Source of the DNA: Rhabditoides inermis
Lineage: Eukaryota > Nematoda > Chromadorea > Rhabditida > Rhabditidae
Assembly: GCA_963966185.1 (NCBI GenBank)
Contig: CAWZYM010000081.1
Location: 139,501 to 203,500 of the forward strand
DNA length: 64,000 nt
Direction of reading: 5' to 3'
In this document: positions 15,643 through 27,790 of the stretch, piece by piece
Numbering within the stretch: the stretch's first letter is position 1
Layout of the letters: each line of letters begins with the position of its first letter
The notes under the pieces: model-generated
Database searches by the model: none
Told to the model about the DNA's origin: nothing
The model's input: only the letters and a program-made list of their open reading frames with translations
Position numbers and translations under genes: made by a program

Positions 15643-16200
15643 CTCACGGGGTGGTGTGGAAATCTTCCAACGATTTGATCATCTCTCCGACCATCCGATC
15701 GAGGAACGAACCAGAAACGAGCTGGCGACACTCAAATAACGTCTCTTTTTCCACCTCTATTTTTCTCTAATCCGTTCACACAGTTCTAGTGTTATGAAGA
15801 AAACTTTTGAACTGAGGTGGGATAGTGCGCACCAAAAGCAACGTAAAATATGGCTTCCGGAACAGAACATTAGCAGTTTGCGCAATCAAACTTTTAGAAC
15901 TTGAAACCAAAATGAATGTTCCGCTGCGTACCATGGGGCAGGTGGCGTTTTTGGTCTTCCACCCTTCGAAACACGCCTCACAGAAGCGATGCACACACGG
16001 CGTCACACTGTAAACAAAATAATAAACAAGTAAACAAGTAAACAAACAGGGTTCCACTCACACGACTGGCTGCTGCATGAGTTCGAGGCATATGGGGCAG
16101 TTGAAGAGACTGCACTCTTCCAGTCGCATCGCAGACTGAAACGAGCAGATTGATCGATCGATTGATCGCCTACCTTGTACGGCATTGGAAGAGGATCCAT
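14141..16200 (-). CDS. RING finger protein with Nab2/ZC3H14-type CCCH zinc fingers
   Basis: Spliced on the minus strand. The start ATG (16198-16200) opens MDPLPMPYK, spliced to SAMRLEECSLFNCPICLELM. The RING finger continues VTPCVHRFCEACFEGWK and TCPM, with CRQLVSGSFLDRM on the next exon, so the C3HC4 pattern CPIC ... CxHxFCxxC ... CPMC is complete. Then come CCCH fingers of Nab2 type: CRYYPECQRNNCPYVH (C-x5-C-x4-C-x3-H), CPFAHRCLYLH, CRFGAACESIDCVFPH, CLYAAKCKRKGCKLQH and CHFGSRCTSGGSCPFYH. The C-terminal exon is proline-rich and ends IRKSPL with TAA at 14141-14143. The RING resembles that of CHFR; the CCCH series resembles poly(A)-binding ZC3H14/Nab2. A ubiquitin ligase with RNA-binding fingers is inferred. 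Two exons in 14640-14860 are uncertain. Confidence 0.65.
15464..15645. repeat. (GA)n microsatellite in an intron of the RING-CCCH gene
   Basis: GA runs broken by CAGAGAG and AAGCGCGAG. Pyrimidine-rich in the sense of the gene. It lies between the exon ending SLEDFHTTP and the exon containing RKQLATGLF. Confidence 0.85.
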
Positions 16201-16399
16201 CAAAGGATCGGATCACTAGAGAAGGGATCCACCTGGAATGACAGAGATGGTAGGTGGACCGCAAAACAACAAGCAATGAACTTTCGGTCGAGATGACAAA
16301 TTTCGAGAAAGTGCAAACGGAAACAATTCTCACCATCGCAAAACACACGCTGTTCTGCACTATCGCTTCACGAATATGCATTGCTAAACGGTCGAAGAG

Positions 16400-16481
<82 letters not shown>

Positions 16482-16921
16482 ATCGATGAATTGATATAGA
16501 CGAACACCCACCGTGTTCTACGTGTATATGGCTTCCCTCGTCTCACCCTCCTTATTTGTGTCTGAGAGTGAGAGGCGGTATCTCCGCCGCCATAGACTCG
16601 AACGGGTTCGGCAGATCATTTTGAAAACGAACGTTCGATCTCCCCCAACCCTCACCCCAACTGTCTGCATATTCAGAAAACTATTTGGATCATTGCAGTA
16701 TTTGAAATGTCATCAAATTACAGCAATCGCAAGCAAATTCATTAGATTCATATTTGACTATCAATACAACACAGCGCGTCGCAAACATCAGAAATAAATA
16801 ATTTATTACATAACTCACAAAACATGGAGATCGCTAAAACGTGCAAAACACAAAACAAAGTTCAAACACCGGTACAGCGCTGTAGTACAATCAGTCGTCC
16901 TTCCTTCCACTACCGTTCTCC
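16201..16921. promoter_or_regulatory. Spacer between CDC23 (stop) and the RING-CCCH gene (start)
   Basis: Contains a (GA)n run at 16397-16479. On the minus strand an AATAAA signal lies at 16802-16807, about 115 bases after the CDC23 stop, so CDC23 has its own polyadenylation site. Upstream of the RING-CCCH start, the minus strand shows CTTCTCTAG, a possible splice acceptor, 15 bases before ATG. I see no other gene. Confidence 0.5.
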
Positions 16922-19023
16922 CTAGAAGCTGAGATCGTCCTCTCCGTCCGAAACAGCCATGTCACAGTCAGAATTGTACGCCGGCCTGGAAGGACACAAT
17001 TGCAACAATTTACTTTCCCGTGGAATTCTTTCCCTTTCAAGGTATGACTAATCTCTTCGGAACAGGAGCTTCAAAACTTTTGACGCGTTCTGGAGGCAGT
17101 TGGAAGAGACTGACCACTGCTTGACACCTCTTCCTCTTGCAAAGACACAATTTCGAAACCTTCCCGTCCCCTCTCCCCACCCACCCCTGTCCGGGACCGG
17201 GCGTCTTGTCTCCCGCCCTCTCCCCAGCACCCGGCGTCGTCATCGCCTGTCGGGCAGTCGCCTCCTTCTGACGAGCCTCCGCAATCTGACGCAGCACCGC
17301 CCGACCGTCCTCGCGCGTCTACAAAAAATCATTCTCTCCCCCCTCTCTCTCTCCCTCACCTTGTCATACTCGAGGCACCGCTGCGCAAACATATTCGCCG
17401 CGTTCAGGTCGCCCTTCTTCACATAGTACGCAGCCAGGAAACGCAGACACACCGGCACGTTCTCATCCTCGTTCTAAAACACACAACAAAAACTACAAAA
17501 CACACACACACACACGTACTCACCCGCACTTCAAAGTAGACGTTGAGGTACTTTTCGTAAATGTGTGCAGCCTGTTCGCTGGCATTGTCGTTTTCGAAGA
17601 GCCTGTAAACATTTTGTAATAACAGGTACCGTAATCATGTTAGTACAGTAACCCCACTCAAAGTACAGTACTCACTTTGCGAGCTGGATGAGTGCCGTGC
17701 CCTCCACGTCGCCCACCTTGAACGCCTTCAGGAAACATCTGCAACAGAATAACCTATCTCTATCTGCCTCTCTCTTTTCTTATCTCTCTCTCTCTCCATC
17801 CACTCACCTCTGCGCATCCGTCTTCCTGTTCATCTTTCCAAACACCTCTCCAAGAGCCACGAGCATACGCGAGTCTTGCGGCCTGCAAATCAATCAATAT
17901 CCCCATATCAATCCATAACATGGATCGATCGATACCTGCACTTGTGCGCCTCCTGGTAGTAGTAGACCGAGTAGGAGTGCATCTTGAGAATATCGTACAA
18001 CTGTCCCAGTCCATACCATCCGCGGTGGTCCTTCGGATCGATCTCTGCAAACCACAAGAACATCCAATACGTCAATCCCAACTCCCCATACTTTTCTCCC
18101 ACTCACAATCATTGTAACAATCCGAATCCCTCTCTCATCACACCTATCAACATAAGATATAGCCCACTCAGCAAGCAGGAAAGGAAATATAATATTCCAC
18201 GATTCCACTGATACCAATTCCACCGTCCTGCTCCGTGCACACTACCACTACCCCCCTCATCCCTCACCGATCGCCCGCCTGTAGCTGAGACAGGCGGCCG
18301 AGTTGTTCTTCAGCTCCATGAACTCGTGGCCGATCAGCGTCCACGTCGCAGCCTGGCGCGGGTTCAGCTTCAGAGCCCTGAGGGGGAGGGCAAAACTCTC
18401 TCTCTCTCTCTCTCCCTCCCTCCCTCCCTCCCTCCCTCGCTCGCTCACCTCTGCAGAAACTTTATCGCCTGCTCGTGGTCGCGACGCATGCTGTAGTAGT
18501 TGGCTGCAATCACCCCCGTCATATGACGCATGACGTCACGCGTCGCTCACCGACGATGCAGCACGTCTGCCAGTGGAACTTGTGCGTGCGGAAGAACGAG
18601 TGGCTGAGGTCGGCGAGCAGAACGCGGTTGTTCTGTATAGCATGTGATCGGCGTCAACATACATCACCTCACCACCACCACCTTCCCAGATGTTACACCA
18701 CATCACTGGTCTAGTAACTTCCCAAACACAATACAGATATCTATTTGGCTGTGTGCAAGTGGTAAATGAAGCCTGAAGACCACACCGACTTTCAATCTTA
18801 CACAATCTTACCCGAGCCAATGTATCAAACGAGCAACCTGTTCACACTAACACTACTCCACAATTCTCGTGATACCAGTATTCTGCCACCTGTTCCCTCT
18901 CCACCCACCCTGATGTACAACGAGTCACTGTAGAGGTTCATGTGCTCGATCCGGCACGGGTCGACACGGCGCACCCGGTCGAACAGCTCCAGGGCAGGGT
19001 CGTGCTCTGGGACAAAGAAGATA

Positions 19024-19063
<40 letters not shown>

Positions 19064-21335
19064 AGAGAGAGAAGAGAGAAAGAAGAGAGGAGAGAGAAAT
19101 ACAGACATACAGACAGACACCCCCCCCCTCACCATGCATCTGGTTGTACCCGGCCGCCTGATGGGCGATCATCATCGGCTGTCTCTCCAGCCCTCGCTTC
19201 ATCAGCGCCTCGCATCGTTCGATCGACTGACGGTGCAGGTGGATCGACGACAGTGCCTGCAATGAGCCAATGACGTCATCTCCACCACGATGACGTCACA
19301 CTCACCTTGCACGCGAACCACTCTCCCATCCATTCGCTCGGTGTGCCGGGCTTCTCGTCCTCGTTCTCTTTGTGTGCCTGCTCCCTCCTGCTTCCCTTCT
19401 TCCGGATCACAGGCGAACGCTCCGCCCACGCCTTCGCGCACTCGGACAGAAGAGAGTCCATCTGGAACGGGTAACGCGTCATGACATCCCAGCACACATG
19501 CGTCGCGTGTCGCGTCGCGTGCGTTTCTCGTCACCCACTCACCTGTTCGTGTTTCTCGATCAGCCCGGCCAACTCTTCCCACGCCGGCCACATCCGCCCG
19601 TCCAGGCCGACGACTCGAGAAAAGGAAGCCAAGGCCTCCTGTCGGCGGTCCAGCGACAACTCGATCATGCCACGACTGGAATGTCACCCACAGACATGAA
19701 ACGAGAGACCGAGACATACCCATAAACCCACTCACAGCCACAGCATCCACACGTCCTCGCCTGCCTCGCTGCTCGCCTCGCACTCTGCCCACACCTGCCC
19801 GTGCAGCCTGCTCATCTCCCCGTCCTCGTCTCTGTCCAGCGCCCGTCTCTCCACCCCCTCCGCCTCGTTCTCCAGGCGGATGCGCGTGTGCGCCTGATGA
19901 GAGTAGCAAATGAGAGCATCTACCACGACTTGCAAACTGTGTCCATCAAAGAAAGACGTAGCTAATAATCCGGATAACTGTGAGAAAAGCTGAAAAGCCA
20001 CTGTCTCGAAACACCCCCCACCGACCCACCATGAACCTGGCGTACATGTGGAGGAATGTCTCGAGTCGCCTCTCTTCCTCCGGCTGGGCGGGCGCGCCGC
20101 GAAGCTCGCGCTGCTCCCGACGAGACTGCAACACACGCACAGTCAACTGTCCCGGCGCCACGATAGATGCATGGTCGTCTCTATTCCCTCTTCTCACCCA
20201 TCCCCACTTCCATCCCACCCATGTTCATGTGCATAGCTTCCAAGCGAGTGAGAGGAGAGAGCATGACATTATGAGTATGAGTGAGTAGACCCCCTCTCCC
20301 TCGCCCCTCGCACCTTGTCCTCCTTGTCGAGCACGTGGGCAGCCATGTGGAAGTCCCTGCACACGATCAGATCGCGAGCCATCCGCACCGCGCGAGAGTA
20401 CACCGGCTGCATCAACTAACTCAGATCATAAATCTCTTTATGTATGTCGTCGTCAAACATCAAATTATATCCTACAAAAACTTTTGTTTTGCTTTTTTTT
20501 AATTTTTGCACGTAAATCAAATTATTCTCCTACCGTAACACTTGAGTTTGCAAGAAGATCGAATTATTCTCCTACCGTAACATTTAAGTTTGCAAGACGA
20601 TCAAATTATTCTCCTACCGTAACACTTCCGTAACACTTATCTTTGCAAAAAGATCAAATTATTCTCCTACCGTAAGACTTATCTTTGCAGGAAGATCAAA
20701 CTATTCTCCTACCGTAACACTTATCTTTGCAAGAAGATCAAAATATTCTCCTACCGTAACACTTATCTTTGCCAGAAGATCAAATTATTCTCCTACCGTA
20801 ACACTTGCCTTGGAAAGAAGATCAAATTATTCTCCTACCGTAACACTTATCATTGCAAGAAGATCAAATTATTCTCCTACCGTAACACTTATCTTTGCAA
20901 GAAGATCAAATTATTCTCCTACCGTAACACTTATCATTGTAAGAAGATCAAATTATTCTCCTACCGTAACAGCAACCATTAGTTTTTCAAGCAGATCTAC
21001 CGTAACTACGTATTACCTGCTCATTCGTCTTCTCAGCAGTCCAGTCGGAAGGCAGATAGTACAACACCTCGCTCGCCCTGCAATTGGGAACCTATCTCCG
21101 AAATACCGAGCAGCTATAACTGTTCACTTCCTCCTCACTGTTTGCTGTTCCACTCTTCTTCCCTACTCGATTATTGATGAGTTGTACAGTTTGAGTTGCA
21201 AAGTTGTGATGCGATTCTGCCATACCACTTGGAGGCATCGAGTACGCATCGCTGGTCAGCCTGCTGCCACAGCCACTCCAACTCGGCAGCAACTCGACCG
21301 CCCACGAGGCGAGCCTGCTGCACAGCCGGCTCCAT
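16922..21335 (-). CDS. CDC23: CDC23/APC8, TPR subunit of the anaphase-promoting complex
   Basis: A TPR scaffold subunit of the APC/C ubiquitin ligase, nuclear in the cell cycle. The start ATG (21333-21335) opens MEPAVQQARLVGGRVAAELE. Exon 1 ends ...LDASKW at 21226, joined in phase to ASEVLYYLPSDW (21016-21077), matching the HSSKW region of the family. Further exons show RDFHMAAHVLDKEDK, EERRLETFLHMYARFM, EHDPALELFDRVRRVDPCRI, HSFFRTHKFHWQTCCIVG, ALKLNPRQAATWTLIGHEFM, KDHRGWYGLGQLYDILKMHS, DVEGTALIQLAKLFEN, VCLRFLAAYYVKKGDLNAA and TREDGRAVLRQIAEA: TPR repeats in the family order. A last exon, PAYNSDCDMAVSDGEDDLSF with TAG at 16922-16924, is likely but its junction is unclear. About 14 exons; introns mostly under 100 bases, except one of 598 bases that holds a minisatellite. 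Confidence 0.9.
19030..19100. repeat. (GA)n microsatellite in a CDC23 intron
   Basis: GA/GAA runs between the exon ending YNQMH and the exon starting EHDPALELF. Pyrimidine-rich in the sense of CDC23. Confidence 0.8.
20515..20975. repeat. Minisatellite of about 40-42 bases in CDC23 intron 2
   Basis: Roughly eleven copies of a unit with the core ATTATTCTCCTACCGTAACA, followed by CTTATCTTTGCAAGAAGATC and its variants. Copies differ by single substitutions and one partial duplication near 20620. It lies within the intron 20418-21015. Confidence 0.9.
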
Positions 21336-21491
21336 GCCTACACGAAGCAAACTATTAATAAGAATGCATATGTACATAGTGAAACACCAGGCACACAGTT
21401 CATGGTAGACATATGGGTTTACACTTTTTCCGACGTATTACGCAATCAGTCAAACAATTATTCGCATTCGAGCTGCTTCAGTCAATAAATC

Positions 21492-21932
21492 TTAAAGGTA
21501 GTGTGCCCTCTGACCGCATGACTTCAAATTTGCAGTTTGTGTTGTTTATTTGTTCAATCTCATTAATAAAAACATAATTGGTCAATATACTATCCCTTGA
21601 AAATATCTTTAACCTTATGCAAATAAGTTTTTAACGTGAAAGAAACAAAAAACCACAAAACCATTAAAACGCATTTTGCGTGCGAAACAAACGAATCACT
21701 CCAGTCAGTTGGGTGATGTAACCGCAGTTGGTGAACATAAGTTTGCGGGCGTGGTTAAAACTGCTTACATTTTCCGGTAAATGTCAAACGTTTGTTTTTT
21801 TTATATTTTAAAAATTGTAATTTTTGAAATTTCAATTATCATGTTATTATGGAATTATAACTAAGAAATAATGAGCAATAAACTGGTAACAAGAACTCAT
21901 GCAATCAGAATCAGAGGGTACACTATCTTTAA
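21492..21932. mobile_element. piggyBac-like MITE (TTAA target duplication)
   Basis: TTAA at 21492-21495 and 21929-21932 flank imperfect inverted termini: AGGTAGTGTGCCCTCTGA on the left and, reversed, AGATAGTGTACCCTCTGA on the right. The interior of about 430 bases is AT-rich with no coding frame. It lies between the CDC23 start and the NEMP stop. The MITE at 54139-54446 has related termini. Confidence 0.75.
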
Positions 21933-22274
21933 ATAGGTAGGTAACAAAAGTCGGTCTCGAACCAAGTTTTAGACCACTCAAAAACACAATAATCAAATAA
22001 GCATATCTTTATCCGTAAACGAAAATGGGCACAATCATTTGAAGGGGAAAGTGACACTGGGCACGTGTGTTGAATTTGCATATTGTAAAATGAGTTAAAA
22101 CTGAAAAGAAGACGCAAGAGATGGAGAGAGATCCTACTACACAATGCTACCGGACAAATGGCAAATATATCAGTTCATATGTATTCTAACGAGTACCAAG
22201 ACATCTACTGTAATTCTACGACACACCGTAATTCCAAATTACAAGCTACATACTCCTTCCTTCTACCGTACTCC

Positions 22275-25200
22275 TCAGTTAGCGTCGGAATCGTCCGAGC
22301 TCAGAAACTGCGAGTCGGCGCGGCTGCTGAAAAACGAGGTGAACATTGAAAAGGGGGAAATAACTGGTGTAGTAGTGAGAGCAAGCAACACAACGTGAAA
22401 TATGGAAATTTGCAAGCAAGTGGATTCAAACCTGTGCTGCACACTTCCCAGATCCGAAACGGACCCATCCTCCTCCACATCGCTGTCTCCGCTCTCCTCA
22501 GCCTCCTCGAACAACAGACGACGGCGCACGTCCATCCTCGGCTCCTCCTCCCACTGCTCCACAGTCGACATGCCGTCTCCGCTCTCGCTCATGCGGTGCG
22601 CAGAGTGAGTGCGAATAGAGCGGCTGAACACACGTGCAACCACCACCAACTACCAATCATGCGATCAACCAAGAGGACCTAATAAACAGGTATACAGGCA
22701 AGCACAAGCACAATGGTGAGTGGGTGAGTGAGATGGAGTGAAACGACTCAGATGCAACTAACATCGATCCAGGCTGAACCGGCTGAACCGGCGGCTGCTG
22801 GAGAGGCGCCATACGCGGACGGCCCACACCCAGCCTGCCGAGGGGAGTGTCTGCAAAGAAACGGCTAGAACTCAACGAGACATCGGGAAACAGAGAAAAG
22901 AAGCGCGACACACGCACCCCTGTCGTCCCTCCTCCTCTCTCCCGCTCTGGCGTTGCTGATCCGGGCGACAGTGGCGGGGGCGGCGGCGCGTCTCCCGATC
23001 GGATCCCTCCGACCGGGCTGCGACACCGACGACGGACGAGCCAGACGAGACGAAGAACTGCAACCGACATGTCTCACTCATGGAAACAATAATCCATCAA
23101 CTTTTCCAACACCCTTCCACCATTTCTCTATGGCATCGGTGACGAATCATCAAATCTAAACTTCCAAATAGTACGAATCAGACAGAAACAGAAACATCCG
23201 CACCCCATCCGGCTCCTCCTGTCGTCGTCCCAGTCCCTGTCCCACTCCCTCCTCGAGTACCGCCACTCCTCCCACTCGTCCACGTCGTCGCTGTACTCGC
23301 CGTCGTCGTCGTCCCCGTACCGACGACGCGGCATCCTGACAAATATTTACAGTACAACACCATCAGCACATTCACTTTCTCACTTCTACTCTTCTACACG
23401 AAAACTGTGCATTCACCGTTCATTTCTCCTTCGTTTCATATGTAAGCTAGATAGATTTGAAAGCAAGAACCATAAACAATCAATCGTTCCGTCGTTCCAT
23501 GTTCCGTGAACACACTCTCCTCTCACTTTCACTTCACTGAATGGAATACACCAGGTCACAACGCACCTCCTTCTCACTGCACTCGCTCCGCCCGCTCCCA
23601 CACCGCTCATCCTCCTCCTCCACTCCCTCTCCTCCAGCTCCCGCCTCCTCCACTCCTCCTCTTGCTCCGCGTCGTCCAGATACATGTCGTCAACGTAGTC
23701 ATCCTCAAATCATCCAAGTCTTAATCTATCTCTCGTCTCGAAACGTCAAACATCAATCTCGAGAAGATGACACACGCCTTCCATCTATCCCACAAGTACA
23801 GTGAACACGCAAATTATACAGTTGCCTTGGGAGGGAAAACACAGATATCGCGTGAGTGCGAAAAGCATAGAGAGCGCAGTCGACTGTAGCCGCTCACCTC
23901 CTCCTCGAACCTGTCGCCGTCCCTCTCGTGCCACTCCGACTCCCGCGACGACACATGACCCGCCGAGCCATCGACAAACTTGGCGAACCTAGGAAACACA
24001 AATGAGCTTACAAAATGAGTCCAAACCAAAACACGCACCTGCTGGGATCGCGGACCCTGCTCATCATGCGCCACGAGTCGGCGTCGGGACTGCGGCAGAA
24101 CTGGCGCAGCTTGCGCAGCTCCCGCTCGGTCGTCTCGCGGGCCTGCTGCCGGTACTCGTCCTCGGACAGCAGACGCGGCTTCACCGGGAACAAGCGACGC
24201 CTGCAATGAGCAAATATCTTCTGCCCACAAACAGAACCAGTACCGCAACATGTTCGACAGGAAGGAATCGACAAGGCTACCGTACCCCTACAGTACTCAC
24301 CACAACCACCGCACGGGCGCAGTCATCCACGTCCACACAGTGCCTATCCAGCCTCTCGTCAGCTGCCACAGCACCAACATTCCCATCACAGCCAGAGAGA
24401 TCTCGGGGATCTGAAAATGAGGAACAATAGAATAGAGAGATGGTCACTCGGTCGTGACAAGTTAATCCGATTGCCACCGCCACTGATCATTGTCAGAGAA
24501 GGAAATACGTAGACATGGGAGAACAGGTAGTCGAGCCTTCCCACCTGCGCAGAGAAGTATAGCATGGCGAGGGCGCAGGCCTGCATGGTCCACTGGGCGA
24601 GGTTGTGCGAGCGAACGTCGGTGGGGGGACCGCGACGGTAGCACACAGCAAACGAGATGACCAGCACAGTGACCTAAACATCGACAATGTTTCTACACAG
24701 TCTACGAGCACTAACGTAAGTCACTATAAAGTGTGATCAGTCACGCCACTTTAGTATTAAAACTTACAAAATACGCGGCGACCGCCTTCTGATACTGCAT
24801 GACAATCGAGGCAAAGTTCCGGTAGGCAAAGTGCAGCATCCACACACTCACACTCCAGCCACCGACAAGAATCGGAAGGCCCAGAGTCTTCTGGAACGAT
24901 TCATCAATCAATCGATATTATTTGATTCAATCAATACCTCGTCAACAACCACAACCACAACAACCTACTTTGGGCGCCATTCGGTAGACGATAAACACGA
25001 CAAGCAGCAGTGAGGCAAACACTCCCACCGAGCAGCCAGACGTGTAGTAGAACAGCGTGTTCCTAGACATACCCAATCAATCAATCGATAAATCAATAGA
25101 CCCTACCTCACGAGCTTGCGGGAGAACACAAAGAGCAGCAGACCGGCGAGGAACACCCCGGCGCGCAGCCAATTCACCTCTGAAAATCAATACTATGCTA

Positions 25201-27257
25201 GGTAATCGATAAATCAATCAATGGCTACTGACTCCAGACGGTGACGCCGACTCGGCACTGCTCGGCCGTGTCCACTCCGACTATGGTGGTGTCGAAGGGG
25301 GCGAGCTGGCCACTGCGCCACACGGTCACACTCCTGCAACGGGAAGATGGGGATGGGGAATGGAAAACGGCCGGGCCACAACCATCCTGGCGAACCCCGA
25401 TGAAAATTCCGCTCCTTTCACGAATGCGACATCGCATAAAAGTACAGTATCCTAATGACTATTACGGAAATCCTCCTGCTACATTTTTACAAAAGGCATC
25501 ATCGATACGCACTATTGCTGTATTGTTGAGAAATCTGTACCATGTCAGACTCAGACATCAAAGACAAATTATAGGCACTCACACAATATCATATCATATC
25601 ACTGTACTAGAACAGTTAAATCGTGCTCCGCCCACCTCAACAGTCCAAATAAGCGCTGGTCAGACTGATGCTGCTCCTCTACCGACGAACAGTTGCAGCC
25701 CTAGATGACGTACTCGATACAACCAATAACAACAACACTCAGGAAAAGTGCGTATCGGGTACCGCATACTCGCGCCGGGTGCCGTATACACGTACCGGGT
25801 ACGGCATACTCGTACCCGGCGCCGTACCGTCTTTGCTGGAACGGCACCGGGTGCGCCAAGGGGGCGGGGCCGAGAGTGTGTCGTACCCGATGCGGCAGAT
25901 GCGCACCCGGTGCCGTACCGATGACGAAACGCGTAGAAGCGCGAAAACAAGTGGGCGCCGACTGCGCGACTTGTCTGCCAGTTGAGAGAATGTGACTCTC
26001 GTGACTGGCTGCTATTGTTTCATTTCTTTATTGTTTCTTGAAAGTTTCGTGTTTTCGATTACTATACTGACAACTCGCAACGTTTCATTTTCCGAAACTT
26101 CACTACCGAACTTCTGCAGTCTGCGCGCGCATTCGTGTACATCACACATCACTCATCACAGGAGACGACTACTCAAGGTAAGATCTCATTGAAAGTTGCA
26201 CGTATTCCCATTGAACCACGTCATTGTTCCAAAAGCTGCTAGAACTGAAGACGACCGTACAAGCGCGCAGCACAACCAACGAAACGAAGATGGAAACAAG
26301 AACGCCATCTACAGATCAAGCATGAAGAGCGCAGTGTATTCGAATGTCCGTGAATTGAACCTATTATGTTTGTATCACCAATTATGTACTCGAAAATAAA
26401 CTGTAATGATCAACCGGTCGATCGATATTTGGTACGGGGCGGATGGGGAGGGCACCAGAAGCAAGCGCGAAAACACGAAGCGCACCGGATACCGCATACT
26501 CGTACCGGGTGCCGTACCCAAAAGCGTACCCGGCGCGGTATACTCGCACCGGGTACGGCAAGTCGTACGGAATCGGGTACGCATTTGGGTACCGCGCCCG
26601 GTGCGAGTATGCGGTACCCGGTGCGAGGTTCTCCTATGCAACAACAAACACTCACCTGGTAGACCTTGTACATCTCCTCTCCCTCGGCGGACGCGCTCGC
26701 ATTCACGGCAATGTCGAGGAACACATCTGTGAACATGCGGAGGGGCTGCTTCGGCAAACCGTTCCATCTGCAAGCAATCAACCATACATTATATGCTCCC
26801 GTTTTTCAAGTACGGGGAACTTTTTCCAGTCAAAAACTGGAGGGACCGGCTGATTGAATCAACTATCATTCAACATTCAACAGAGTCGGAATTTTAGATT
26901 GTTCTTGTTTTTCAACACCCGAGTCAGAGAAACATGTGAAATCGGTACCAATCTTTTTCATCATCCACAACAACTGCACGCTGTTCAAACACAACAAAAC
27001 AAAGTCATGTTATACCCCACATTCCCCCACCTGAACATCTCCAGTCGCGAGAAGCGCGTCATGGGCAGCGAGTGGTGGTGAGAGGGCAGGAGGACTGAAC
27101 GAGACATGCACTTACATGTATGAGCACTTCTGTATTATCATAGAACTTCTCCCAGCCATATAAACATTCCCGACCCACCCTTGGGCTCGCATGTCTCTCC
27201 GGGCGCCTGCGCGAAGGCCGACGCCATCACGGTGAGCAGCAACCACGGCAGCCACAT
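22275..27257 (-). CDS. NEMP family nuclear envelope integral membrane protein
   Basis: The start ATG (27255-27257) opens a signal peptide, MWLPWLLLTVMASAFA. Downstream exons give FYDNTEVLIH, PMTRFSRLEMF, a luminal beta-rich part (LRMFTDVFLDIAVNASAS; DTAEQCRVGVTVW) and then transmembrane exons: RAGVFLAGLLLFVFSRK, YYTSGCSVGVFASLLLVVF, PILVGGWSVSVWMLHFAYR, LVISFAVCYRRGPP and WTMQACALAMLYFSA. The conserved nuclear-side region follows: RLLSEDEYRQQARETTEREL, RQFCRSPDADSWRMM, RFAKFVDGSAGHVSSRESEW. These match NEMP1/NEMP2 (TMEM194) closely, including FAVCY and LLTEEEYR-like segments. The C-terminal tail is long, arginine- and acid-rich (RRYGDDDDGEYSDDVDEWEE) and ends SSDDSDAN with TGA at 22275-22277. 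In vertebrates the protein acts at the inner nuclear membrane. Tail junctions are the least sure. Confidence 0.85.
25739..25930. repeat. GGTACCG/GTACGGC palindromic repeat block, left
   Basis: Tandem variants of about 20 bases such as GGGTACCGCATACTCG and CCGGGTGCCGTA, in both orientations. The block is GC-rich compared with its surroundings and lies in the NEMP intron between the exons at about 25230-25335 and 26655-26770. A related block follows at 26478-26640. Confidence 0.8.
26478..26640. repeat. GGTACCG/GTACGGC palindromic repeat block, right
   Basis: Same motif family as 25739-25930, with both GGATACCGCATACTCG and its reverse form CGAGTATGCGGTACCC inside. Its right end is close to the donor of the upstream NEMP exon. 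Each block has a nearby AAGCGCGAAAACA motif (about 25939 and 26464), so the two blocks are likely duplicates of one element. Confidence 0.8.
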
Positions 27258-27790
27258 TGTTCCAGTACACTTGTCGGAATCAGCACACGCGGCGCATTCG
27301 AGCCGCCTTCAATCAATAAATAGATAAAGAGGATCGATGATGAAACGCGATACGGATGATGCACACAAAACACAATAAAACAAGATAGTACATTAAATTC
27401 ATTGAAGAAAATTATGAAATCATCTGTCATGAACGGCCGGATGCGTGTTCGCTTGCAATGGTGAAATAAGCGCAGTCTAGTGAAATAGGGACAACGCGCG
27501 CGAAAACGAGAGAGCATGTGAAAATAAGAGACAGAGACTACGAGACAATCCCAGGCTATTCAAAGTGAAACATAAAACTACTCAAACAATTCCAGTACTC
27601 CTGCAGATAAATCAGATGGAATATAACCAGTTACGCACACCACACACCACACATCAAATAAGAATCATTTATTTATCATAACTCCAACAACATCAACAAA
27701 AAGAAAACAATCCTACACAGGTGAGCTAATTATTCTGTACACAAACCTCTAGACTACTCAATCAGCTGATCAATCACTAATAATCAATAA
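27258..27790. other. Spacer between NEMP (start) and MRPL21 (stop)
   Basis: AT-rich, no gene seen. It contains the MRPL21 polyadenylation signal (27668-27673, minus strand) and presumably the promoter or trans-splice region of NEMP. At 533 bases it is longer than the other gaps of this cluster. Confidence 0.5.
27668..27673 (-). terminator. AATAAA polyadenylation signal for MRPL21
   Basis: TTTATT on the plus strand gives AATAAA on the minus strand, 118 bases after the MRPL21 stop. The spacers after WDR55 and after the zf-HIT gene have no such hexamer. Confidence 0.55.

Noticed and set aside
19202..19909. Minus-strand frame of 235 codons in CDC23
   Set aside because: A wrong-frame reading through several CDC23 exons and introns; the correct frames give TPR-family sequence with splice sites.
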